DNA of 64,000 nucleotides from Norana najaformis (lineage: Eukaryota; Annelida; Clitellata; Crassiclitellata; Hormogastridae), in NCBI GenBank assembly GCA_964023275.1, contig OZ029919.1, forward strand, positions 6,805,450 through 6,869,449. Reading direction: 5' to 3'. The notes under the pieces are model-generated. The model searched no databases. It was given only the letters and a program-made list of their open reading frames with translations, and was not told where the DNA came from. The translations under genes were made by a program, and so were the position numbers. Shown here in pieces: positions 34,001 to 47,600 of this stretch. Every line of letters begins with the position of its first letter. Positions within the stretch are counted from its first letter, which is position 1.

Positions 34001-37000
34001 ACTAAGCAAATGACATTGCAACTCTTGCATGATTAATACGTGGTGTCCAACAATACTTCAGCTTTCTTGTAATGGAGAAACATGTATGTACACATGTATG
34101 TATTGAGACATTTGTCTAGAGCTAACCTCTCATAAGCTTTTTAACCTCGCATAAGCACTGCACGCATGGGTAGCTGACTGATGTGACGAGATGCGGCAGA
34201 AGGTCGGTTGAAAATTTATCCTCAATGAGTCAAATGAAACACTTACAAAAGGGAAGACTGTTCAAGAGGACGAACCAACACTTGGAAAGCACGGTGGGCT
34301 GGAGCTGATGTGCAGAATTGATGCAGGTGGTAAAATTTTTACAGATAAGTTTACAGAAGGCAATAAATTTTCTGAAAGAGAAATCCTGCCATATCTTTCT
34401 GTCTTATCAGAGGAATATGAAGGAATCAAACCTCTGACTTTTGAACTGGGAGTCTGGCAAGCTATAGTCGCTAGATTACGTACCATGCCCAGAAGATAAC
34501 TTTGTGGTATTCTAATAAATTATTTGTCTCTCGTTTTTCGCTGTTTGCATAATCTTTTTTGAGTGAGTATGAGCTATTGGGTGCATTTTCTGGTGTTTGT
34601 TCAACTCTTATTGACAACCTACACGTGTATTCCTTTGTGCTTTCTCTTCCCCTTTGTATAGTTCCAACAACAGATGTTCCTAATTCGAATCTCTGTTTGC
34701 CCTATTCTCCGATCCCCGCCTTCCCAGCCTGTTCCCATCGGTGTGACGGGCATTCCTCGATGCCTGATAGGCTGGGCTGACTCACTGCCATGAGGCTGGG
34801 ACAAACTGTTTGGCTATCAGTGTCTTCGTCCGGCAATGGTACGTGTGGCACTGGGATTGATTCATTCTGGGAAATCCGGATGTTGGATTTGGACAAAGTG
34901 GCCAAAGCACACATCATCGGAAGCAACCCGGCTTTGGAGTTGAGCTCTGGGGTATAGGCTTTCGTATTCTCGGAATTTGCAAGGCTCTGAAAGATAGACA
35001 GCAGTCTTGCGACGAATCCTAGGGGTCATTAAGGGCATTATTGACACCCCATAATAATAAGATCACAGAAAATACCACATCATAAAAGAGAGTCACAACT
35101 CAGAGAGATATCCGCCCTGTGGTTCTAGAAACATCTTTGGCTAGCCCTGTGAGGCATGGAAAGCAGATTGCACCTCTCCATCCGGGTACAAAATTGAGCC
35201 TAATAAATAAGGAATTATTGTCTTTGTTGGAAAATGGGCTAGAATCAGTGGATATAACAAAGCCTTAGTATTTTCCAAGATAAGACTTTTATGGCATCTC
35301 TATCATAACAGTTAGATGGCTTATCTGTATGCTTGTTTCTGTGTGCCTATGGCATGCTAGCTAACATGTTCGGAATTCTTTTTATTGGCTCAGAATTCCT
35401 GGCCAAAGATGTTTACAACTAACCCAGTGAGTTTTCATTAGCAGTTACGTTTGCTCTTGAAACATTCATACAACACACTGTATAATATCAATATAGATAC
35501 ATGCAAATCAATATATGCATACATAAATAATCATACATACATACATACAGGCATGCATGCATGTATACATTCATGCATGCATCAATCCATACATGCTTAC
35601 ATACATACATATATACATACATACATACATACAGGCATGCATGCATGTATACATTCATGCATGCATCCATCCATACATGCTTACATACATACATATATAC
35701 ATACATACATACATACATACATACTGTACATAGGCCTACATACTTGCATACATATGTAAACATACATAAGCACATGCAGACATAGATTTGGTCATTGCAT
35801 TGCGATAGCATCAGTTTCAGCTGACACACTGAGTCTACTATCCTGATGTATATCTGGTACAGTATATCTGATTTTCTATCTTCTGCTCTTTCCCTCTTTC
35901 GTCCACTCTCCTCTTTCCTTTCAGCTTTTCTTGCCTGAGGCTGCATCTGATCAGGCTGCTGTTGCTGCTTACAGAGGTCTGGAAATTTTTACCCTGTATT
36001 TTCTAGACGAGTAGTGTGCATGTAACATAGCAGCATAATGCATGAAACATCGATGCAATGCAGTGCAGCTGTAGGGTAATGTAGTGTAACAGAATTTATA
36101 TGCCGTATGCAAAACGTGTGGGTGATTCGATTCACTGCATGCCTTAGATGGTCCCATGGTGGTGAACTGTGCTGATTTGACTGATTCCACGAGAGAGAGC
36201 ATTAGTCAATCACTCGGCTGGTTGACTAGATCGATCATTCTTAAACACTTGGGCTGCATCTCCGATCTGACCCATCAATTGCCACCTCCTGCCGCCAAGA
36301 AAACCTGATTTGATGCACGATAGCCGATTGGTTAGAGCGCTCAGCTTGTAACGTGAAGAGTATGGGTTCAAGTCTCTTCTGACACGGTTACTGCATAGGG
36401 ACCTTGGGCAAATCCTTCACTTACAAATGCTGTGCACCTTAGATTCATATTTACTGAACTTGTGCACAGAGTAAATGCAATATAACAACAACAACAATGA
36501 TAATAATAATAGTAATAATAATAATAGTAATAATAATAATAACAATAATAATAATTTCTGCAATGCTGTTCTGCACAGTGTACACTCTTTTTATGTTTTC
36601 CGTGTCTTTAATGTTATTCGTTCATTTCTAAAATTGCATTAATTCAGTTTCTTAGAGGGTGTATAATGGTCTAGTGGTTTGTGTGCTAGACTGCCAAGCC
36701 AGAGGCTGCAAGTTTAAATCCCTGCCATGGCAAAAGATGTGTCAAGATTTCTGCTGCACTTGTACTCCTAGCAAAAATAGTTTTAAAATGACTACAGTAA
36801 CAAACACATTGTTGGTGGGAAGATCAAGTGAAAAGGGAGAGGACTACCACTCGTACTCATCTGCAAGGCTGAGAAGTTGCTAACACTCTGTGGCGGATTT
36901 AGCTATAGGCTTGGGGGATTCGCCTCTGCCCCTCTTGGTTATATGCCGGCACCCCTCGACCAGACCCGTGCATGGTGGACTGCCAGAATGCGGCACCCCC

Positions 37001-38621
37001 TGGAAATGCTCTTGCCCCCACGCAAGCGATCCTGGAGCCGCCACTGCTAACCTTTCATATGCATGGCTGCCTCGGGGTTGACTTAAGGGACTGCTGGTTT
37101 CCTTCTTCTTCTTTGCTGCTGAAGAATATGATCTTTGTGCAGTGTTTCTTCTTATAGTAAAACCTGTTAAGTTCCCATTGTCTTAAATTCCATCTGTGAA
37201 ACCCTGGCCACAGATTTGATCCAGACCAAGCAGCACCTTTTCTCGATATGCAGAATTTATGTTCGTATCATAAAGGCTTGAAATATCCCTCCCAAAAGAG
37301 CGGTTTATGGTTATAAAATGGATGCCTGGAAGGAATCTCTTTGGCGTCGATGTGTATGACCAATATGCCTCTGTTAGACCGCCATGTCATTTATAACTAT
37401 TTTCAGTGTCCTGCTAAATGCTGAGATGCTGTTCACTATCAATGACCAGATGCATGCCCTATAGCTTGATGGTGGGCGATTTTTTGTAGTTTTTTGGGCT
37501 TAAGATTAGCAAATAAATACAGTGGATTTAACATAAGCCTTAGTTGATAATCTAGACACTTGATACAGTGCCTTTTAGGTACCTGACAAAAATTCTGCCC
37601 ATGATGACTCAAATGGCATTAACATGAATTTGGTACAAAAAGTAGATCTTCTAGAATTAACAAACAGCATAACTTTTATTTTTAATTAGAAATCAATTAT
37701 AGTTTGTGTTATATTATCATTTAATGTGTTCAAAAACTGCTATATTAAAAAATATGTTTTAACTTGAGTTACGAAGTATCAACTGTTGCCAGAGAAATTG
37801 ATGCATTGATTAAGAGTCATTTTCAGGGATTCTGTTATGGGTGATGAAAGCAGAGATAGGTTAGTTCGATTTGGATGACACCAGTAGAGAAAATCGTTCT
37901 GTCCAGATGATGGCAGAGAAATTCATTCTACTAAGGATGATGGCAGAGTTATTCTATTGAGTATGATGGCAGAGTCATTCTATTGAGGATGAAGGCAGAG
38001 TGATTCTATTGTGGATGATGGCTAAGTCATTCTATTGAGGATGATGGCAAAGTAATTCTATTAAGGATGATGGCAAAGTCATTCAGTTGAGGATGATGGC
38101 AGAGAAATTTATTCTACTAGGGATGATGGCAAAGTCATTTTATTAACGATGATAACAGAGAAAGTTATTACATAAATTAATAGTGATGATTCAAAAAAAT
38201 GCTTTTCTCTTCTGATGACAGTAGGAAAAGTCATTCTGTAAATATGGGATGACATAGGAAATGTAAATTTATTTTTCTGTTTTGATTATGGTAATTCTAT
38301 TTTTATTATTGTAGATACGTAATTTCATATATAAAACTTTTATTTCACCAAACAATGGTCGCACAAAAAACAAAACAAAACACGAGAAATAAGAAAAACA
38401 GCAAATTGACAAGGACAGCATGCCTGCCTGTGATGTTATAGCATCATAAAAAATTCAGTTGGTACAGCATCATAAAAAATTCATTCAATTATTCAAATAT
38501 GGTGACTGAGAAAATCATGTACAAAACTCACAACAGCATTAACATTTATGTAAATATCATTGTCTTCTGGTCAGCTGTATATGGATGGTGGCAGAGGAAT
38601 AAATTTATTGTGGTTTATCTC

Positions 38622-38667
<46 letters not shown>

Positions 38668-41600
38668 GACAGACAGACAGACTTCAGTTGATTAAAAGGG
38701 TCGGTTGCATAATATCCGTCTGCTGACAGCCCGCCTGTTTTTCTGTTTCACAATTGCTTTTTGCGGCAGCCTACCTTCAAATTTCGCCCCTGCCGATTAC
38801 TCAAGTGGGCCGTTTTCGTGCTTTTTCAGGCTCAGAGTGGCCCCCACTCATTCAGATTCTGGTACAGGTCCCGCAGTTGCGGGGCCTGAGGGCAAAACGT
38901 TACTCTACCATGTTGTGTTTCTGTATTCTGTCTTTAAGTTTGCTCGCTAGGACTTGTTTCAAGGACTGCAATGTTTTGACAGACGGAACTGTTAAATAAA
39001 CACGGATTATACCTAACGCCTGAGGGCCTCTTGCATTTTTATTCACCTGTAGTCTGCTTAGAAACTTCTGCAGTCACATACTGTACTCGTTTCTGTTGGA
39101 TAGCTATTTCCTCAATTTAACCCGGATCCTTTTCGACTTTTGTCGGTGTTTCATTGAACTTTGTGGACGAAACCTTACTATCAGCCGGAGATCAAAGCCA
39201 CCAGAGAACATAACCAAATACTGCTTCGTATTCCACGCAAATATTTGTTTTGCTGTCAACATTACACCTAGCTCTGTGGTGAAGGCTCTTTATTTTGGCT
39301 TATGTGGGCTCGGTGCAAAGGATGCCTTGGGTCATCTCAGGATGAAAGAATTGGTAGTTTTTGCCAGTGAAACTGGACTAACAAGTTCTGCATTTTGATT
39401 CGAAGGACTGGGTGAGCAGGTGGTTGAAAAAAGGCAAAAATTTGGCTAGGACAGTGTTCAAGACCTTGCAGATTGAAAGTATATGCGGGGTGGTCGGTGT
39501 TTGAGATCTTTTATGGTTTGTTTTTACCCTGTCCGAGCAAAATGCCAATTTGGGCAAAGTTTACCAGGTAGGCTGGCTCCTGAGCTCATATTCATCCAGC
39601 TGCACCTTTCTTAATAGATTTGTTTTGTTGCTTTTGATGCCTTCTCGTCCTCTTGATTTAGGTCCGCAGAATGGGCATGCATAAAGTCAGAATTAGTGTC
39701 CCTGCTTGCAGTATTTGGGTCCATTTCGGGCTTGATCGCAGTCATAGTTTTTCACTGCTCGAGGCTGTTCCTGTAAATATTTTTTCCACTGCCGGTGATG
39801 AGCGAAATTCTCGGAGTGATAGTAAAGCAGGCAAATGGTGCAGCAAACGATCAGCAAAGGTGTTTGTTGTTCTCGAGTTCAGCATAACACATAAAGTCTG
39901 GTGATCTATAGGTTCCTGATGACAGACTTATTTCACTGCTGTTGGGAAATTAATTTGCTTTGAGGTGGAGGCATTTTGTCTAGTATTGAGAGTTCACGAG
40001 TATGTGTTCAGTGCTGTCCAGCTGTGTCCCAGACCTCCTGGGTGGTTGAGATGGATCATACGTGAGAGGATGAAGATGCGGCACGGTGGTCTGTCGGTAA
40101 CATGTTTGGTCAATGATCATGCGGTTGTGGGTTCGACTCCATGTAATGGCCCTGGTACTCGCGTAAGCCGGGAAGTAAACAGTTAGTCCTGTGATGTACT
40201 GGCCCCGTGTCCAGGACCTTGAGATTTGTTCATTGCCAGCTGAAGGGCCTAAAGAAAAGGAAATGAGCGCTTCCCCTACATCTCACTTGTGGAATATGTG
40301 ATACTTTACTTTACTTACTTTATGCAGATTAACCTCAACTTCCTTGTCTGTCAAATTGTCTGTTTCACTTGATGCACTGAGCAGTTGAACTCCAGACGTT
40401 GCAGTGAAAGATTCACACATAGCGGCAATCAGCCGCATTGTGTTCCTACTGCCTTACTTCAGCTGAATATCTCTTGAGGATGCTGATGCTGGTGATGATG
40501 ACGACAGCGACGATGTAGATGACGATGTCTTATTCAACAACTGCTGAACATTGCATGATCAAAATCAAGTAGCAATGATGATGATGATGGTGATGCTGGT
40601 GATGATGATGATGCTGGTGATGATGACGACAGCGACGATGTAGATGACGATGTCTTATTCAACAACTGCTGAACATTGCATGATCAAAATCAAGTGGCAA
40701 TGATGGTGATGCTGGTGATGATGATGATGATGACGATGACGATGACGACGATGATGATGTAACTTGTAAAGGGATATGTGAAAATACGGCAAGTATTGTG
40801 CCGTTGATATAATATCTAATCTCTCTTTGTGTGTGCAGGGATTTCTAAAATGGCTGAAGTCCATCTGAAGCATCCAAAGGATTACAAAGACATCGCCGAA
40901 TGGAGCGAAGTTAACTTGCGTTGTGCAATCGAAGGCAATCCTGAACCAACCATTGACTGGTTTAGGAATAAAATAAGGTGAGTTTTTGAAGACTGCTGCA
41001 TTCTTTCTTAATTTGGCTAATTAGCTGTTTCCATTCACTGTTTTTTCAGTTCTCAGATTTCATTCAGGTCGTTTCATTCTGCTTATCATTCACAGCCTCT
41101 GTTCTGGCCGGGAATTGGGACTTTGATTTTTGACCCCAGTTTCGCTTGAAGGAACCATTGATTGATGCACTGTGCATTATGATAACAGCGCTATAGAAGT
41201 CATTAGATTAGAATAGATTAGATTAAGTGTTTCCCATTGTCTGTGATGTCTTTCAACTGGTTGTGTTTAAAGGATTGGAATTATGTAAGGAAGTTTTGTT
41301 TAAAAGTGATTGATTGATTCATAATAATGATGATGATGATGATTGATGATGATGATGATATAATAATTAGTAACTTCTAATGTGTCGGTGTCTAATGCAC
41401 AAGGCATCAACTGATGGCACACCAAAGCCAAGCCGCAATCAGGTCAATATCCAGAAGGTCAGTCCACAAGATTGAATCCTTGTGAATTACAGTTGTAGCA
41501 ACTTGGAAGTTTCCAAATTATCAGTAGATAAAAACTTCTTTAAGAAAAGACAGCATTTTATTGACTCAGATTGATTTTTTAAGAGAACACTAAAATTAGC

Positions 41601-44600
41601 CCAGGGCTGATTTGCAAACTGATGAACAGATTTCCTAACGCACTAAGTGAAAACGGATTCTGATGATACCATGGTTGTTTGTGCTGACTTGATGTTATAA
41701 GACAATGTTTATTAGGGCTAATCGGAAGCCCAGCCTTTGAACTGAACCTTGCACCATTAAACTGGGGAATAGCCATTTGTTTAGGTTGGTACTGTGCCAA
41801 GTTGTGGGTGTTTATGACTTGTTTTGAACTCTGCTGTACACTACTTCCACAATATTTATAGGATTCATCATCAGAACCTGATCCTGGTCTGAGTCTTACT
41901 TTTATGCAGATAAACACGGGTTTAATTATGTCTGGATGGCTGTAACGACATCTTCGATACTCACTTGAAATCTTCTGGCAACTGCCAAGCAAACCTGACC
42001 TGACAATTCGTTTTGCTTTAAGATTTTAAATCTTGAAGTCTGCTTACATCATTGCTTGACTGCTTTTTAACTGAACTCGTTATTGTTAAGGAGCAGGAGG
42101 AGAGAGTCTCAGTGGACTGACTTTCTTTTGTTTATCTGACTACGGTTTGGTTTTGGCGCGGCATCGGTTGAAGCCTTGTGCATTAGACAATTGATGCTAT
42201 TGAATTTGCTAATTATTAATTATTCAAGTTACTGTATTGATTGTGATGCTAGACTTATCAACCTATATGAGTCAAGTTGGGGTTCAAATTTCGTTCTAGG
42301 ACGAAATGTGCTTAGCTGACGATGACAACGACGACGATGATCATGATGATGATGATGGCGGTGGTGGTGATGATGATGATTAGTGGTGGATTCGGAAGTT
42401 TACAAGGGGGCTAATCAAGCAAGGCTGTACTGAGCCAATTTTACCCTAGTGGCTATTTAGTAACTAGAAACTTTTTGCCTTTTTTGACATCGTGACATTT
42501 TTAATGATCAGTTTAAGTTTCCCTAACCTCATTTAGTTTACCCGGATGTTTTGTAGTTTACTGCAGTTTTATAGCTTTTTCATTAGTTTCCAAATTGATG
42601 CTCTGTAGATTCCCAGTTGTGATGTTTTTACTTTACAAGTTTAATGAGTATCCCTCACGCTAACCAGTTGGGAGCTCACTGGGCATGGCCTCAAAGTCAG
42701 ATGGTGCCACGGGCAGGCTGCTGTGTCTTGGATCAGACTTGCTTGGTGATATAGCAGTGGTAATGGTGATAATGACAATGCTTTTCAGAGAACCTGACGT
42801 CGGCAAAAATTAGCCATTAGAATCAGCATCAGTGGCGTAGCAATAGATTGTGCAGGTTGTGCAAAGCACAAGGGCCCACGAGACCAGGGGCCCCCTGTGG
42901 CCCAAGGGCCCAAAGCCCGGTTGGTCAATTACTTAAAGAAAAATAGCCAAAGTTCAGTTTGCACAAGGGCCCTCTGAAGGCTAGGTACGCCACTGTTCAG
43001 CATTCATCATATATCACCTTAATTGTATTTTGAAGCATATCTTTTATTAGAGGACTTTGGGATGTAATGTTATAATGTTTTGGGTTGTAAATATCCAAAT
43101 AATTGTGGTTAAAAACGTTATAATAATTGGGGTAAAAATGACCTAATGCTCAGGGCTAAAATAATAAGGTTCCTCGCATCAAAGCAGAAGGAAGCATCAG
43201 TGAATGGTCTCTCGTGGGAACTAGTTAATAACCGTATTTGCCCTGTATGCGGTCTAATGACTTCTGAAGCGTCCCCTGCCTTTGTGGGATTTATTTAACT
43301 TAATAATGAGTGCTATCAATGACAACTGGACGGGGGAACAGCTGCTTTGTGTCGGTCAATTTCTGAGGGGCATTGTCCAGGGTTTTACTGACCCCCCACC
43401 GACGATGAGTGGGTGGGGGTCGACCAACAGTCGGCTGCCCACTTGGACAATTTGTGGAACATTAACCATGGGTAAACAAGGGATAATGACCGTGGAAAGT
43501 CTGCACACAGCAGCTCAATTTTACCTGTTTTATTGCTTCGGAACCTTTGTTGGGCCACGGTGTTTGCCTGTATTCGAGCCAATTATGAGAACAGCTCAAG
43601 TCTGCAAATAGCGCCGTGAAACTGCGCGCAACTCCAGTTATCGGAGGCCGAAAATGAACGGGATCGTGTTTTAAGCACGAAATTAATCTCTTTAACGGGT
43701 GCACAATGCCACCCACTACCGTAGAGCTGTTCATAGTTTATATGGTGTCAGTTGGAATTCCTCTGAAATGGCAGAAGCCAAATGAATGAGGAGAACGTGC
43801 CCATGCCCATATGGAGGTCCGTAGCGCAGGGAAAATATTTATTTGTTTTAAGGAGTGACAGTATGACTGCAGAAGGATTGGACGATTGCAGTTGGCTGTG
43901 AAATTTGGTGTTAACATTTTCCAGCATTTAATGAAACACTATCTAATCTCGGGCTAGCACAGTTTGTACACAGGACCTTAAATGGCGTGGCTTCCATTCA
44001 AACGGGCTGCGGTGGTGAAGGATCTCTCCTGATAAATTCATTGAAAAGGAGGTCGAAGACATAGGAGGCTATAGAAAACATGTACATTGAAATTTATCCT
44101 TTTGAATGTGTAATAAGAATTTTGGGCTGTCACTTCTACTAAAAAGCTAACTTGAAAGAAACGGAAGGCAAGCCTAGAACAATGAAATGCCTTTTAGTCG
44201 GATGTGTTCCAGGCCTCTGTTTGAGTTACTGCTATGTTTAAAGGTTGTGATGCTTTAAGAGATAAGAAATTTTGTTCAGCTGTTTGCCACAATGGTAGTA
44301 GGTCTACTGATGCTCGTTTGAACAATTGAACTGAATGTTTGAATACATCAGCTGTTATTGTCCCGAGAAGTGATACCCTTGTACATTTTGGGCCAATGCC
44401 TTCTGTTCAGAACTTTCAATGAATTATTATTGTGGATTAGTTAGGATATCTGAATTTTTCAGGTCACGCTGGAAAATGCGCTTGGGGCTTGAAAAAATAA
44501 CCAGAATGAATTATGGAATGACGGATGATTTGTGACATAAATGTAAATTTAAATCTTTGAAATTTCCCTGCAACACACAAACTCTACATCAGAGAGACCA

Positions 44601-47600
44601 GCTTGTTTGCTGGTGCTCTAGGAAATCAGGGTTGTGAATGAGCCATTTTGTTTGACAGTTTTGCTTGAACAGATTAAATCTATGAATCTGTGACTTTGGA
44701 ATGTACCAGAGGAGTTTAGAACAAAGACAAATGATGTGTGCTGCTACTTTCTTCATTCCTACAGTTTGTGCAGAAATGCTTTCCAGAAGCATCACACTTG
44801 CCATAAAAACAGTTTTCACACTCTCTCCCATTTCTTGTAGTGTATTGAGCAATGACCCAACAAATTAAAGAAAAAAAGGGGCATTGAAAAGAAAGAATAA
44901 ATAACAAGTGGGGCATTGTTGAGGTGCTAGAGTCAGGGCAGTTTAAAGAAAATTTTGTCAATGTCGATATCTCGCAAATATAAAATAAGTTTGAACAGGA
45001 AGTTCAAAATTGAGTAAATATTGAGACAGACCTGTGTAAATTTGTACTTTCGTGACTTCACATTTGGACACTGATATGCCTGGTGTTTTTTTTATGAAAC
45101 ATCTACAGCAGAATTTAATTTTTCGAAAGCATTAAATTGTATTATGTGACATTAGTTTATTAGTATTTGGTTTATGATTTTTACGTGGTAGACTGTTTAC
45201 CAGTGACCGTACAAAGATTCTCAGAGGCCGACTGCGTTTGATCAACGTTACTGCAGAGGACAATGGAGTTTTTTCTTGCACCGGGCGAAATGTTGCAGGA
45301 CAGGTTGATAGTACTGACAATTTCCTGTTAAATGTGGCAGGTAAAGCGCTGTTTTTCAGATTTTTTTATTTATCAACTCATAGATTCATATGCGTGTGCT
45401 TTTATGTTGTTATGATTTTTATTTCTTGAATCTCTAATGCATACAGTGATGCTATTTTACTCTGCAGTGGGCTTTTAATTTGTACACTGATATTTGGTTT
45501 GCTTGGCATTCTGTCTGGGATTAGCAATAAAGGGAGGTGGCACTATGGCAGAGAGGAAAATGCCTTGGCTTTTTACCTCTGAGATCCAGGTTTAAATCTC
45601 AGGTCTGTCTTGCAAAATCGACACGGATCTTATTGTCGAACTGTGAAGCAACCTCTGAGGCCATCACATCGGTATGAGGGCATCCTTAAACCCGAAGTAC
45701 TAGTAAATAAAGGGATCCTTTACCTTTCTGCTTTAAATTGAAGTCAAGAAAACCTGTTCAAAGAAAATTTGATTCAGAGCAAACTTGTTTAAATGTAAAT
45801 GTACACGCGTTTCTATATCCACAATATGGCCTTGACCCTGCTCAGTTTTCAATGAATTTTGATCCGGTTAGATTCTTCACCACTGCTGCTCACAGGCAGC
45901 TATGCAATGATTAATCTGTATCCAGGATAGACTTTCACAGGAAGTTTTGCCATTTGAATATGATTTGCAGTGACATGACAGTCGACTGCTTCTTGTGATC
46001 ACTGGAAAACCAAAGAGAGTTGCAGGGAAAATCAGAGGCAACGCATATATAACCCGTGTTTTGATTCAGATTCCTGCTAACTGCACACATCATGAACTGT
46101 TGCTGCCAATCAAACTGGCCACTCATTTCGTCAGGTTTCATGGTTCATGTGTGTCTGGGTTAATAACTTTATTCTGTGTATATATGACTAGTGCTTCACA
46201 ACAGAGGCCAGTCGGTACAACGACCAAGATGAGTGTTATCCAGGATTCACTAAAATTAAAAGCCTGTTCATATCTGGGGTTTGTACTTACTTGGCCTTTT
46301 CAGTAGGCTGCTTCAAGCTACACTGATCAGCTGATGGATACACAGCAGTAAACGGACCCAGGGTGAATTTTGACTCTTTAGGGATTGTGTTTGCTCCACC
46401 TTAATGAAATATTTTAACCCAAGATAGCTGCTGTCTAGAAAACAGTTATTTCATAAGCAGAACTTTGATAAATTTTTATTTCAGAAGCCAGGTTTAACGT
46501 TGATTTCAAAGCCAGTTTTGCTCTTTGGTTTCAAAGCCAGTTTTTACTCATTGAATGCAAAAACCAGTTTAACTTTTGCTAAGCCAGTTTCACCCAACCG
46601 ATTTCCAGAGAGTATGGGTTTGAGCCTCCCCTGAGCTGCTTCTGTGTAGGAACGTTGAGCAAGACTTTCACTCGCAACTGCTCAGCATCATTGATTGATG
46701 CTTACTGTAGTCATTAGGCAGTGGCGCATAACAAAAGCAGAAATTTAAAAAACTTTCCAAGCCAGTTAACCGGAATACCAATGACTAATCCCTTTGGTTG
46801 CAGCATTAAGAATGGGGAAGCCATAAATTATATGGTGGGGGGGTCACTGGTTCTTCCTACAAGGACTACAACATGTGGAGTCTGCTTAGCTCTTTGATTG
46901 GCAACTATGCGTCAAATGAAATCTTCTTTGGTGCCAGTTTCAGTTTCCAGTATCTGAACAATTAAGTAATTAATTTAACTCTAAAACCTATTGTAATCTG
47001 GCACTACTGGCTGTCATGAATAGTAGTAACTTATTCGAGAGCCCCCCCCCCCCCCCCCGAAACATTTACTGTGAAGGGACCTTGAGCAAGTCTTTCCGCA
47101 CAATTTTTGCTCTGCGTCATTGACTGATACTCGGTCAAAATGTATTGGTGCTTAATAAATAAGAAATAATAATGAGCTGGTAATGAGCTGGTTGCAGCTG
47201 AAGTCATTGTGGCCAAAATAGGGGTTGTTTTTGATAACTGTGCTACTGGATTCTTTTAATCATAGGTGATGGTTTGGCGCCACTGAAGGCTGAGAGCTTT
47301 ATAAAGTTTCTGCTGGTGAGAAGAAATGATTCGGCCATGTTTCACTGTGAATATAACTCCGCTGTCGTCTCTACGGAGTGGCACTTTGAACAGAAGAAAT
47401 TGGCCAGCTCTGCCAAGTATGACCTATGAATTCTATGTAACACACAGAAAAGGGACTCCTTCAGTATTCCTTCATTTTCCTTCGTACAAGTTTATACTAA
47501 TACAGCAACATAGAAATTCTAGCGTGCAAAGTGATTAAACAAGTATTTTATTAATCTAAATGTTGATTTAGGATTTGGCCATCGATATTGGCATCTCTCT

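Noticed and set aside
34308-34499. 63-residue plus-strand frame
   Set aside because: It is antisense to a tRNA-derived SINE.
36318-36400. Possible true tRNA gene (good A and B boxes)
   Set aside because: The rest does not fold as a cloverleaf as read by eye, and a SINE body with CORE-like block and tail follows.
40079-40150. Possible true tRNA gene
   Set aside because: The box B is good, but a SINE body continues past it and no acceptor stem was found.
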